Origin: Streptomyces canus
GTDB lineage: Bacteria > Actinomycetota > Actinomycetes > Streptomycetales > Streptomycetaceae
Length of the DNA stretch: 64,000 nt
NCBI RefSeq assembly: GCF_030815415.1
Contig: NZ_JAUSWW010000001.1
Span: forward strand, 10,292,001-10,356,000
Reading direction: 5' to 3'
Each line of letters opens with the position of its first letter. Position 1 is the first letter of the stretch. Position numbers and translations under genes: made by a program. The notes below the pieces were generated by a model. It did no database searches. It saw nothing but the letters and a program-made list of their open reading frames with translations, and was not told where the DNA came from. Shown in pieces: positions 43,521-50,368 of this stretch.

Positions 43521-44582
43521 ATGAATCCTCAAGACCCCACCGGCCAGGCCCGGTTTCGCTCGATCACGACGATGGAGGACCTGCGCGAGCACCTGCAGTG
43601 GGCCATCGAGCTGGAGCACGCCACGCTGCCGCCCTACCTCACAGCCCTCTACTCCCTCGACCCCGAGCGGAACGCCCACGTCGTCGAAGTGGTCAGCAGC
43701 GTGTTCGTCGAGGAGATGATCCACCTCGCCCTGGTGGCGAACCTCCTGAACGCGGTCGGCGGGCAACCCCGCGTCGACACCCCGCGGATACTGTCGCCGC
43801 ATCCGCGGCCCATGCCGCACGCCGACCCCTCCATGCAGCTGTCCCTGCTGCCGTTCGGTCAGGAGGCGCTCACCATGTTCCTCCGCCTCGAACAACCCGC
43901 CCACCCGGGCGACCCGGCCGAGGGCGACGCCTACATGACGATCGGTCAGTTCTACGACGCGATCGAGAAGGGCCTGCGACACCTGTGCGCCGAGCTCGGC
44001 GAGGAAAAGGTCTTCACCGGTGATCCCGCCCGCCAGGTGGCCGCAGGGCCCTTCGGGCACACCGGCGGGCGGCTGAGCCCGGTCACCGATCTCGCCTCGG
44101 CGCTCTCCGCCCTGGAGGAGATCGTGGAGCAGGGCGAGGGCGCGGCACGCGTCGACGTGTGGGACGGGGACATGGACATGTTCCACCCGCAGACCAAGGC
44201 GGTCTCGCACTACTACCGCTTCCAGGAGCTCGCACAGGGCCGGCGCTACCAGCCGGGGGACACACCGGAGACGGGGCCCACCGGGGAGACGATCACCGTC
44301 GACCGCGCCGGGGTGCGACCGATGCGGCCCGACCCGCGGCTGGAGGACCATCCGGAGGGCAGCGCGATCCGCACGGCGCAGCAGGCGTTCAACATCGCGT
44401 ACGGCAAGCTGCTGCAGCTCCTGGAGCAGGCGTTCAACGGCAATCCCGCGATGCTCGGGGTGTCGGTGGGCACGATGTACGCGCTCAAGGGGCAGGCACA
44501 GAGCCTGATGTCGATGTCCGACGGCGAGGGCCTGACCGCGGGCCCGACCTTCGACTACGTCGCTCCGGAAGATCGCGGCTGA
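43521..44582 (+). CDS. Ferritin-like (VioB/iminophenylpyruvate dimer synthase type) protein
   Basis: 353 residues from ATG 43521. TMEDLREHLQWAIELEHATL PPYLTALYSL (in two parts), followed by VSSVFVEEMIHLALVANLLN, gives the two E...ExxH helices of the ferritin-like domain found in VioB-like proteins. A second half of about 150 residues ends with helices (SAIRTAQQAFNIAYGKLLQL). Such proteins bind di-iron or heme and couple indole-type radicals or act in redox chemistry; here the substrate is unknown. The gene follows yceI with a 121-base gap and ends before a strong terminator. Confidence 0.75.
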   Translation: MNPQDPTGQARFRSITTMEDLREHLQWAIELEHATLPPYLTALYSLDPERNAHVVEVVSSVFVEEMIHLALVANLLNAVGGQPRVDTPRILSPHPRPMPHADPSMQLSLLPFGQEALTMFLRLEQPAHPGDPAEGDAYMTIGQFYDAIEKGLRHLCAELGEEKVFTGDPARQVAAGPFGHTGGRLSPVTDLASALSALEEIVEQGEGAARVDVWDGDMDMFHPQTKAVSHYYRFQELAQGRRYQPGDTPETGPTGETITVDRAGVRPMRPDPRLEDHPEGSAIRTAQQAFNIAYGKLLQLLEQAFNGNPAMLGVSVGTMYALKGQAQSLMSMSDGEGLTAGPTFDYVAPEDRG

Positions 44583-44583
44583 C

Positions 44584-44651
44584 CCCCCTGCACACATGGT
44601 GGCCCCCTGGACCGACGGCGAACTCCAGGGGGCCACCATGTGTGCAGGGGG
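44584..44651. terminator. Strong bidirectional terminator
   Basis: A 27-base-pair inverted repeat (44584-44610 with 44625-44651; arms start CCCCCTGCACACATGGTGGC) lies between the convergent ferritin-like and hydrolase genes and can serve both. Confidence 0.85.
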
Positions 44652-44699
44652 TCAGGGGGCGGAGCGTGCCTGCGCCCCCTGACCCGCGGCACCGATGGG

Positions 44700-45524
44700 T
44701 CAGCGCACGGTCCGAGCGGCTGTCTCGATCACCCCGGCGACGTCGGCGGGGTGGGAGACACTCACGGCGTGCGAGGCCCGTACCCGCGTGATGTGGGCGT
44801 GTGCGCGCTGTGCCATGAAGATCTGGGTCTGCGCCGGGATGTTGCGGTCCTGGGTGGCGACCACGGCCCAGGACGGGATGTCCTTCCAACCGGGCTCGGA
44901 GGCGTCGTCCGCCAGCGCGGCATTGGTGATCGGGCGCTGCGTGACGGCCATGAGGTCCGTGGTGTTGCCGGGGACGGCAGCGGCGAACTGCTGATGGAAC
45001 TTGCTCGGTTCGATCGTCAGGTCCGCATCGCGGGAGCCGTCCGGCAGGGTTACCGGCACGGAGCGCAGAGCGTCGCCGAGGGTGCTGCCGGGGAACTTGC
45101 CCGACAACTCGACCGCACTCTCCCCCTTTTCGGGGAGGAAGGCGGCGACGAACACCAGGGCCTTGACGTTGGCGGCGTCGTGGGCGGCGTCGCTGATCAC
45201 CGATCCGCCGTAGGAGTGTCCGGCCAGGACCACCGGGCCGTCGATGCCGGCCAGGACCTCCTTGAGGTAGGAGGCGTCGTTGTCCAGCCCGCGCAGCGGG
45301 TTGGCCGCGGCGACGACGGGGTAGCCCTCGTGCCGCAGCCTCTTGATGACGCCGTTCCAGCTGGTGGAATCGGCGAACGCGCCGTGCACGAGTACCACCG
45401 TGGGCTTCGTCTCGCTGTCCGGTGCGGAGTGGTTCTGTCCGCGTGGGCGGGGGCGACTGCCGTGGCGATGAGGGCGGTGGCGACGGAGGCGGTGGCCAGG
45501 AGGCGGGAAACGGTGTGCTGTCAC
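44700..45524 (-). CDS. Alpha/beta hydrolase (salicylate esterase/pyrethroid hydrolase type) with a scrambled signal peptide
   Basis: About 274 residues from GTG 45524. PTVVLVHGAFADSTSWNGVI, LAGHSYGGSVISDAA (nucleophile Ser) and SHAVSVSHPADVAG (catalytic His) define the hydrolase; the protein at 61678 is a close paralogue. In the coding frame residues 7-30 read FPPPGHRLRRHRPHRHGSRP, basic and not hydrophobic. The +1 frame of the same DNA reads RLLATASVATALIATAVAPA, HAD, a perfect signal peptide. Two opposite single-base shifts (near 45507 and 45437) therefore seem to have scrambled an export signal while leaving the catalytic part open. The GTG is 7 bases past the -10 of promoter P5, so initiation may be leaderless. 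Confidence 0.75.
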   Translation of the reverse strand: MTAHRFPPPGHRLRRHRPHRHGSRPRPRGQNHSAPDSETKPTVVLVHGAFADSTSWNGVIKRLRHEGYPVVAAANPLRGLDNDASYLKEVLAGIDGPVVLAGHSYGGSVISDAAHDAANVKALVFVAAFLPEKGESAVELSGKFPGSTLGDALRSVPVTLPDGSRDADLTIEPSKFHQQFAAAVPGNTTDLMAVTQRPITNAALADDASEPGWKDIPSWAVVATQDRNIPAQTQIFMAQRAHAHITRVRASHAVSVSHPADVAGVIETAARTVR

Positions 45525-45531
45525 CTTCAAG

Positions 45532-45558
45532 GACCGTGTGCGTATCGCAGGTGTGACA
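45532..45558 (-). promoter_or_regulatory. ECF41-type promoter P5, alpha/beta hydrolase
   Basis: Minus strand TGTCACA (45558-45552), 16 bases, GGTC (45535-45532), then CTTGAAG and the GTG start. Confidence 0.8.
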
Positions 45559-45568
45559 CTTTGTTTCT

Positions 45569-47200
45569 TTAGTCCTTTTTGCTGGTGGAGTGATGTTTGC
45601 CGGTGATCTCCCGGTACTCCTGGACGGTGGGCTTGAGGATCTGTGTCCCCTCGCCGTAGAAGCCGCGGCTGAGTCGCGCGCGCAGCCGTCGCGCCTTGCC
45701 GCTCGCGTCGCCGTCTGCGTCGCGTTGTCCCGGGTCGAGGGGCCGGTACTGCTCGTGCGCCGTGAGGGCATGGAGCTGGTAGGGGTCGAGGGGCTGGTGC
45801 ACCTCTACGTACTCGCCGTGCGGCAGGCGCTTGATGACACCTGTCTCGCGGCCGTGCAGGACCTTCTCGCGATCGCGGCCTTGCAGACCCAGGGCGATGC
45901 GCTTGGTCACGCGGAAGAGGACGACCGGTACGACGAACAGGGCGATGCGCACCGTCCAGGTGACCGTGTTGACCGACAGGTGGAAGGTAACGGCGATGAT
46001 GTCGTTCGCGGCTCCGAGCAGTGCCACCAGGTAGACGCCGAGCCATGCCACGCCGAACGCCGTGCGTACGGGCCGGTTGCGTGGCCGTTCCAGCAGGTGG
46101 TGTTCGCGGTCGTCGTCGGTGACCCAGGCTTCGATGAACGGGTAGGCGCCCATGACGAGGAGGAAGCCGAAGCCGGCGAGGAGAGGGATCAGATTGTCCA
46201 GGGCCAGGGTGTGGCCCCAGAAGTTCACCTCCCACCCGGGCATGACACGCAGCAGCCCGTCTGCGATGCCCATGTACCAGTCGGGCTGGGATCCCGCGGA
46301 GACCTGATCGGCGCGATAGGGGCCGAACTCCCAGACGGGGTTGATCTGTGCGATCGCGGCGATGGTGAAGATGACCCCGGCGACCATGCTGAAATAGCCG
46401 GCCGCCTTGACCACGTACACCTGCATCGGCAGGCCGACCACGTTTTGCTCCGTACGGCCTGGTCCCGGGTACTGGGTGTGTCGGTGCCGGTGCCCGAGGA
46501 AGGCGTGGAAGGCGACGAGCGCCAGCATCAGCGCCGGAATGACCAGGACGTGGATCACGTGGAAGCGGGGCACCAGGTCGTGCCCGGGGAACTCGCCGCC
46601 GAACAGGAACATCGACAGGTAGGTACCGACGATCGGTACCGACAGAAGTGTCCCGTTCACCACGGCGAGCCCGGTTCCCGACAGGAGGTCGCCGGGGAGG
46701 TCGTAGCCGGTCTGGCCACCGAGCATGCCGAGGATGAGCAGGGCGAAACCGGCCACCCAGGTCAGCTCGCGAGGCTTGCGGAAGGCGCCGGTGAAGAACA
46801 CGCGCATCAGGTGGGCCAGCAGGGAGGCGACGAAGATCAGTGCTGCCCAGTGGTGGGCCTGGCGGATGAGCAGGCCGCCGCGTACGTCGAAGGAGATGTG
46901 CATCGTCGAGTCGAACGCCTCGGACACGATCTGGCCGCGCAGCGGAGCGTAACTGCCGTCGTAGACGACCTCGTTCGACGACGGGTGGAAGTAGAACGTC
47001 AGATATACGCCGGTGACGAGCAGGACGAGGAAGCTGTAGAGGCAGATCTCGCCCAGCAGGAACGACCAGTGCTCCGGACGGGCCCTGCGAGTGCCGGTCG
47101 TGGTGGTAGGCCCGATGCCCATCCGTGTTCTCGCCCAGTCGGCGATTTTGTCACCGCTGCGGCTGCCCGTCGTAGTGACCGGTTCGATTGCGTCGCTCAT
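45569..47200 (-). CDS. Cytochrome b subunit (QcrB paralogue), orphan
   Basis: 543 residues with the fused cytochrome b architecture of actinobacterial QcrB: about nine hydrophobic helices, heme-ligand His in LIRQAHHWAALIFVASLLAH and RFHVIHVLVIPALMLALVAF H, quinol-site GPYRADQVSAGSQPDWYMG (the PEWY loop appears as PDWY) and an extended polar C-terminus. In Streptomyces qcrB normally follows qcrC and qcrA beside the cox genes. Here it stands alone, behind ECF41-type promoter P6, so it is a second, probably stress-induced copy. It might exchange into the bc1-aa3 supercomplex or work with another acceptor. Confidence 0.88.
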   Translation of the reverse strand: MSDAIEPVTTTGSRSGDKIADWARTRMGIGPTTTTGTRRARPEHWSFLLGEICLYSFLVLLVTGVYLTFYFHPSSNEVVYDGSYAPLRGQIVSEAFDSTMHISFDVRGGLLIRQAHHWAALIFVASLLAHLMRVFFTGAFRKPRELTWVAGFALLILGMLGGQTGYDLPGDLLSGTGLAVVNGTLLSVPIVGTYLSMFLFGGEFPGHDLVPRFHVIHVLVIPALMLALVAFHAFLGHRHRHTQYPGPGRTEQNVVGLPMQVYVVKAAGYFSMVAGVIFTIAAIAQINPVWEFGPYRADQVSAGSQPDWYMGIADGLLRVMPGWEVNFWGHTLALDNLIPLLAGFGFLLVMGAYPFIEAWVTDDDREHHLLERPRNRPVRTAFGVAWLGVYLVALLGAANDIIAVTFHLSVNTVTWTVRIALFVVPVVLFRVTKRIALGLQGRDREKVLHGRETGVIKRLPHGEYVEVHQPLDPYQLHALTAHEQYRPLDPGQRDADGDASGKARRLRARLSRGFYGEGTQILKPTVQEYREITGKHHSTSKKD

Positions 47201-47311
47201 GTCATTACCACCATCAACACATCACCGGGAGCGCCTTGCGGCCGGGTCTGCGCAACGAAACGTGCATGGCGACGAGCTGCCGCACCGGGTTTCGTTGCCC
47301 TCATCAGAAGG

Positions 47312-47338
47312 GACCGAGAAAGTGGTGAAGGTGTGACA
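47312..47338 (-). promoter_or_regulatory. ECF41-type promoter P6, cytochrome b
   Basis: Minus strand TGTCACA (47338-47332), 16 bases, GGTC (47315-47312), 111 bases before the start codon. Confidence 0.8.
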
Positions 47339-47374
47339 TGACCGTAAGACAGGATCATGCCGGGGTTGTCCGGG

Positions 47375-47641
47375 TCAGGATTCCTTCGCGCCGATCCGCT
47401 CAAGGTCCTTACGTGCCGAGCGTCGTCGCGTCGCGCGGCGCTCGCTCTCCGTCGTGCCGCCCCAGATGCCCTCGACCTGACCGACGTCCAGCGCCCACTG
47501 CAGACACCGCTCCCGCACGGGGCACCGGGCGCACACGGCCTTCGCCTCGTCGATCTGGACCAGTGTCAGACCCGCGGTGCCGATGGGGAAGAACAGGTCG
47601 GGGTCTACATCCCGGCAGGCCGCTTTCTCGCGCCAACTCAT
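47375..47641 (-). CDS. WhiB-family iron-sulfur transcription factor
   Basis: 88 residues. Four cluster-binding Cys at 9, 37, 40 and 46 (AACRDVDPDLFF; CARCPVRERC), the GIWGG turn at about 59-63 and a basic C-terminus (ERRATRRRSARK) for DNA contact. Wbl proteins respond to oxygen or NO and usually act through the housekeeping sigma factor. It lies behind promoter P7 and upstream of the cytochrome b gene on the same strand, so it may be read through into promoter P6 region. Subclass (WhiB/WblA/WblE) cannot be fixed by eye. Confidence 0.9.
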   Translation of the reverse strand: MSWREKAACRDVDPDLFFPIGTAGLTLVQIDEAKAVCARCPVRERCLQWALDVGQVEGIWGGTTESERRATRRRSARKDLERIGAKES

Positions 47642-47683
47642 GGCAGCGCCTCCCTACTCGTCGCGGATGCCTCTCATGTATGT

Positions 47684-47710
47684 GACCGTCCGAAGGGAGT
47701 TCCTGTGACA
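47684..47710 (-). promoter_or_regulatory. ECF41-type promoter P7, whiB-like gene
   Basis: Minus strand TGTCACA (47710-47704), 16 bases, GGTC (47687-47684), 42 bases before the start codon. Confidence 0.8.
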
Positions 47711-47802
47711 TTCCACGGCGGAGAGAAACGGTGTGAAATACAGTGTGACAACAGACACAATGTCTTGAGCGGGGCTCCGGGCCGTCGCACCATCTGTGAG
47801 TT

Positions 47803-48728
47803 GTGAACGCCACACAGGGCCCGAGGCCCCTACCCAGCCCAGCCATCGATCCCCGAGACCCCCTCTCCCCGGGCACCCACACCCTCGTCGTCCAGCACGG
47901 CGCGGCCGCCGTCGACCAGCGCTACCACGTCGCCGGAACCGGCCCGGTGTGCGTCGCCCACTCCGGAGGGCCGGGCATCGGCTGGGAGTACCTGCGCATG
48001 CCCGAGCCGGAGCGCAGCATGACCGTCGTCTACCTCGAGCCGGTCGGCACGGGCGAGTCCGGCCGGCTGGCCGACCCACGCGACTACACCCTCGCCACCT
48101 ACACCCACTTCCTGCACGCGGTGATCGAGCACCCGGGCCTCGCCGAGGTGGCCCTACTGGGCCACTCGCACGGCGGCTTCGTCGCGCAGCGCTACGCCCT
48201 CGACCACCCCGAGTACCTGGCGTCCCTCATCCTGTACGACACCTCACCGGTGACGGGAGAGGAGTTCTGGGCGGCCGCCGTGGCCAACATGCAGAGCTTC
48301 GTCCAGCGGCACGCCGACGAGCGGCCGGAAGTGACCACCTACGTCGCGGGTCTCACCACGCGACTCGACCGGTCCGACGACGAGGGCGCGACGAGGGTGC
48401 TGCGCACCATCTCGCGGCCTACTTCCACGACTACTGGGGCCGCGAGGAGGAGTTCGCCGCGGGGCGGGCATCCCTGCGGATGTTCGCGGCACCGGCCTGG
48501 GGGGTGGAGCCCCCGTTCGACGTCCGCGAGGAACTGCCCCGGCTCCCCGTCCCGACGCTGGTCCTGGTCGGCGGGGACGACTTCATCTGCGGGCCGCGCT
48601 GTGCGCGCATGATGCACCAGCTCCTGCCCGACGCCCGGCTGGTGATCCTGCAGGAGACCGGCCATCTCGGGCACATCGAGCGTCCCGAGAAGTTCACGGC
48701 GGCCGTGCGCGACTTCCTCAACGGTTGA
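47803..48728 (+). pseudogene. Proline-iminopeptidase-like alpha/beta hydrolase, frameshifted
   Basis: The frame from 47803 gives a hydrolase with VAHSGGPGIGWEYLRM (HGGPG-like oxyanion motif), VALLGHSHGGFVAQRYALDH (nucleophile Ser) and more, up to about 48390. The correct continuation is in another frame: AAYFHDYWGREEEFAAG, VPTLVLVGGDDFICGPRC (catalytic Asp) and ETGHLGHIERPEKF (catalytic His), ending at 48728. One shift in a repetitive GACGAGGGCGCGACGAGG stretch explains both. The last 11 bases overlap the convergent marR gene. Confidence 0.75.
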
Positions 48729-49239
48729 CCGTGCGGGCGGCGCTCTCGCCGATGAGGAAATGCCACAGGAGGGGATCCGCCTCCTGGGAGCCGAGATTGC
48801 GGACCGCGCCCCGGACGACCTGTTCGTAGCGGGATGCGGTACGGCGCAGCGCGGCGTGCCCCGCCGGGGTCAGCAGCACCTGCACGCCGCGCCGGTCGTG
48901 GTCGACGACGCTCGAGGTGATCAGGCCCTGTCGGCGCAGGCGTGCCATCAACCTGCTCGTGGCGGACTGGCTCAGGCCGAGCCCGTTGGCCACATCCCCG
49001 AGCCGCATGGGTTCGGCGCCGGCGTCCGCGGCGGAGCTTCTTCCCACGTAACGCAGGGCCTGTACTTCACTCAACCCGAACCCGGTCTCCTCGCGCAGCC
49101 GCCGCTCCACCGTCCCCTGGACGCGACGGTGGAGGCGGTCGAGGGCGTCCCACCGGTCGGTCGCGCTGGACTGCGTGCGATCGTCGGCAGGGCCGGTGCG
49201 CACCTCGCACACCACGTCCTCGTGCGACGTGCCGGTCAT
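48718..49239 (-). CDS. MarR-family transcriptional regulator
   Basis: 173 residues from ATG 49239. The winged helix is clear: GLSEVQALRYVG, LGDVANGLGLSQSATSRLMA (recognition helix) and SSVVDHDRRGVQVLLTPAGH (wing). Dimerisation helices flank it. Its ATG overlaps the stop of the ECF sigma gene (ATGA), so sigma factor and repressor are translated together. It may control the convergent hydrolase or its own operon in response to an aromatic ligand. Confidence 0.85.
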   Translation of the reverse strand: MTGTSHEDVVCEVRTGPADDRTQSSATDRWDALDRLHRRVQGTVERRLREETGFGLSEVQALRYVGRSSAADAGAEPMRLGDVANGLGLSQSATSRLMARLRRQGLITSSVVDHDRRGVQVLLTPAGHAALRRTASRYEQVVRGAVRNLGSQEADPLLWHFLIGESAARTVNR

Positions 49240-49967
49240 GCGGTGGCCCGATAGGAGGGCGCGCCGTCGCGTGCGGCCGTCTCCTCGCCGGAGTACGGTG
49301 CGTCCTGGCCGGTCAGCACGTGCTCCAGGTGGTCGAGGTCTCCGGTGCGGGCGGCGACGAAGATCGCCTGAACGAGCCGCCGATGGGTGGCTGCGTCCAC
49401 GTGCTGCCGGTGCCGCCGGTTGTTCAGTCTGTCCTGCGCGCGGAAGACCTGCTGGCGTGCGTTCGCCACGGACAGGCGGAGCAGGTCGCCGATCTGGTCG
49501 TAGGAATAGCCGAACGCCTCGCGCAGCACGTACGCCGCGCGCTGGTTGGGGGTCAGGGTCTGCAGAAGCAGCAGGACGGCATGCTCCACCGAGTCCTGGC
49601 GTTCGGCCAGGGCCTCCGGTGTCATCCCGGCGTCCGTGGACTCCGGCAGCCAGGGGGTGGCGCTGGATTCGCGCCGTCTGCGTGCCGACTGCAGCACGTT
49701 GATGGCGAGCCGGACCGTCGTCGTGCGGAGCAGCGCACCGGGGTCGGCGACGACGGTGCGGTCCGTGCCCTGCCAGCGCAGCCACGCCTCCTGGATGATG
49801 TCCTCGGCTTCGCCGGGATCGCGGAGGATCCGGTTGGCGATCTTGAGCAGTCCTGGCCGGACGCGACTGAACACGAAGACCGCGTCGTTGAGTTCCACGG
49901 GCGCGGCAGTGATGGTCACCATCACCGACTGCGGACTCTGCCGGGTTGCGATCACAGATGTGTCCAC
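49236..49967 (-). CDS. ECF-type RNA polymerase sigma factor (second)
   Basis: 243 residues from GTG 49967, with AGAGGAG 7 bases upstream. Region 2: FSRVRPGLLKIANRILRDPG EAEDIIQEAW (in two parts). Region 4: LTPNQRAAYVLREAFGYSYD and NARQQVFRAQDRL. A tail of about 60 residues follows but shows no DGGGK or NPDKL motif, so it differs from the ECF41 factor at 38.3 kb. No anti-sigma gene is adjacent. No ECF41-type promoter precedes it. Confidence 0.85.
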   Translation of the reverse strand: MDTSVIATRQSPQSVMVTITAAPVELNDAVFVFSRVRPGLLKIANRILRDPGEAEDIIQEAWLRWQGTDRTVVADPGALLRTTTVRLAINVLQSARRRRESSATPWLPESTDAGMTPEALAERQDSVEHAVLLLLQTLTPNQRAAYVLREAFGYSYDQIGDLLRLSVANARQQVFRAQDRLNNRRHRQHVDAATHRRLVQAIFVAARTGDLDHLEHVLTGQDAPYSGEETAARDGAPSYRATA

Positions 49968-50110
49968 GATCGGCTCCTCTGGTAGCTGGGGGTCGGCGGC
50001 TTGCTTCGCCACCGACACCAACTTCGCGCCGACAAGGGCACTGCCGCGCCCCTGATAGACCGTGGGGCACCCCGTGGTCGTACCGTGGCCGCCACGTGGC
50101 CAGGGCCTCC

Positions 50111-50164
50111 CACTCCCTGGTCCCGCACGCCCCTGGGGCCCGTCACTCCCTGGTCCCGCACGCC
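50111..50164. repeat. Direct repeat in the gap between sigma and luxR genes
   Basis: CACTCCCTGGTCCCGCACGC occurs at 50111 and again at 50144 (33-base period). The rest of the 400-base gap (49968-50368) shows no gene. Confidence 0.7.
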
Positions 50165-50368
50165 TCGGGCTCCTGGCCGGGTCCGGACCTCGACGGGACT
50201 GGACCTCGTTAGGACCGGCCATGGACAGCCCGGAGCTACGGGCCGTGGTCCGAGGAGTTCCGTGGGCGCACCGCGTGGCGGGGAGGCCGTCTGTGCGGCC
50301 CGCGCGTGCTCCGGCGGGGCGCGGCGCGGCACGCGGATCGCCTGGCCGACTGCGCCGCCCCCGGGGGG

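Noticed and set aside
45590..47341. 583-codon plus-strand ORF opposite the cytochrome b gene
   Set aside because: Antisense shadow of a clear QcrB coding sequence; low-complexity, highly charged translation.
50111..50164. CRISPR-like repeat between the sigma and luxR genes
   Set aside because: Only two copies with a 12-base gap; no array structure and no cas genes.
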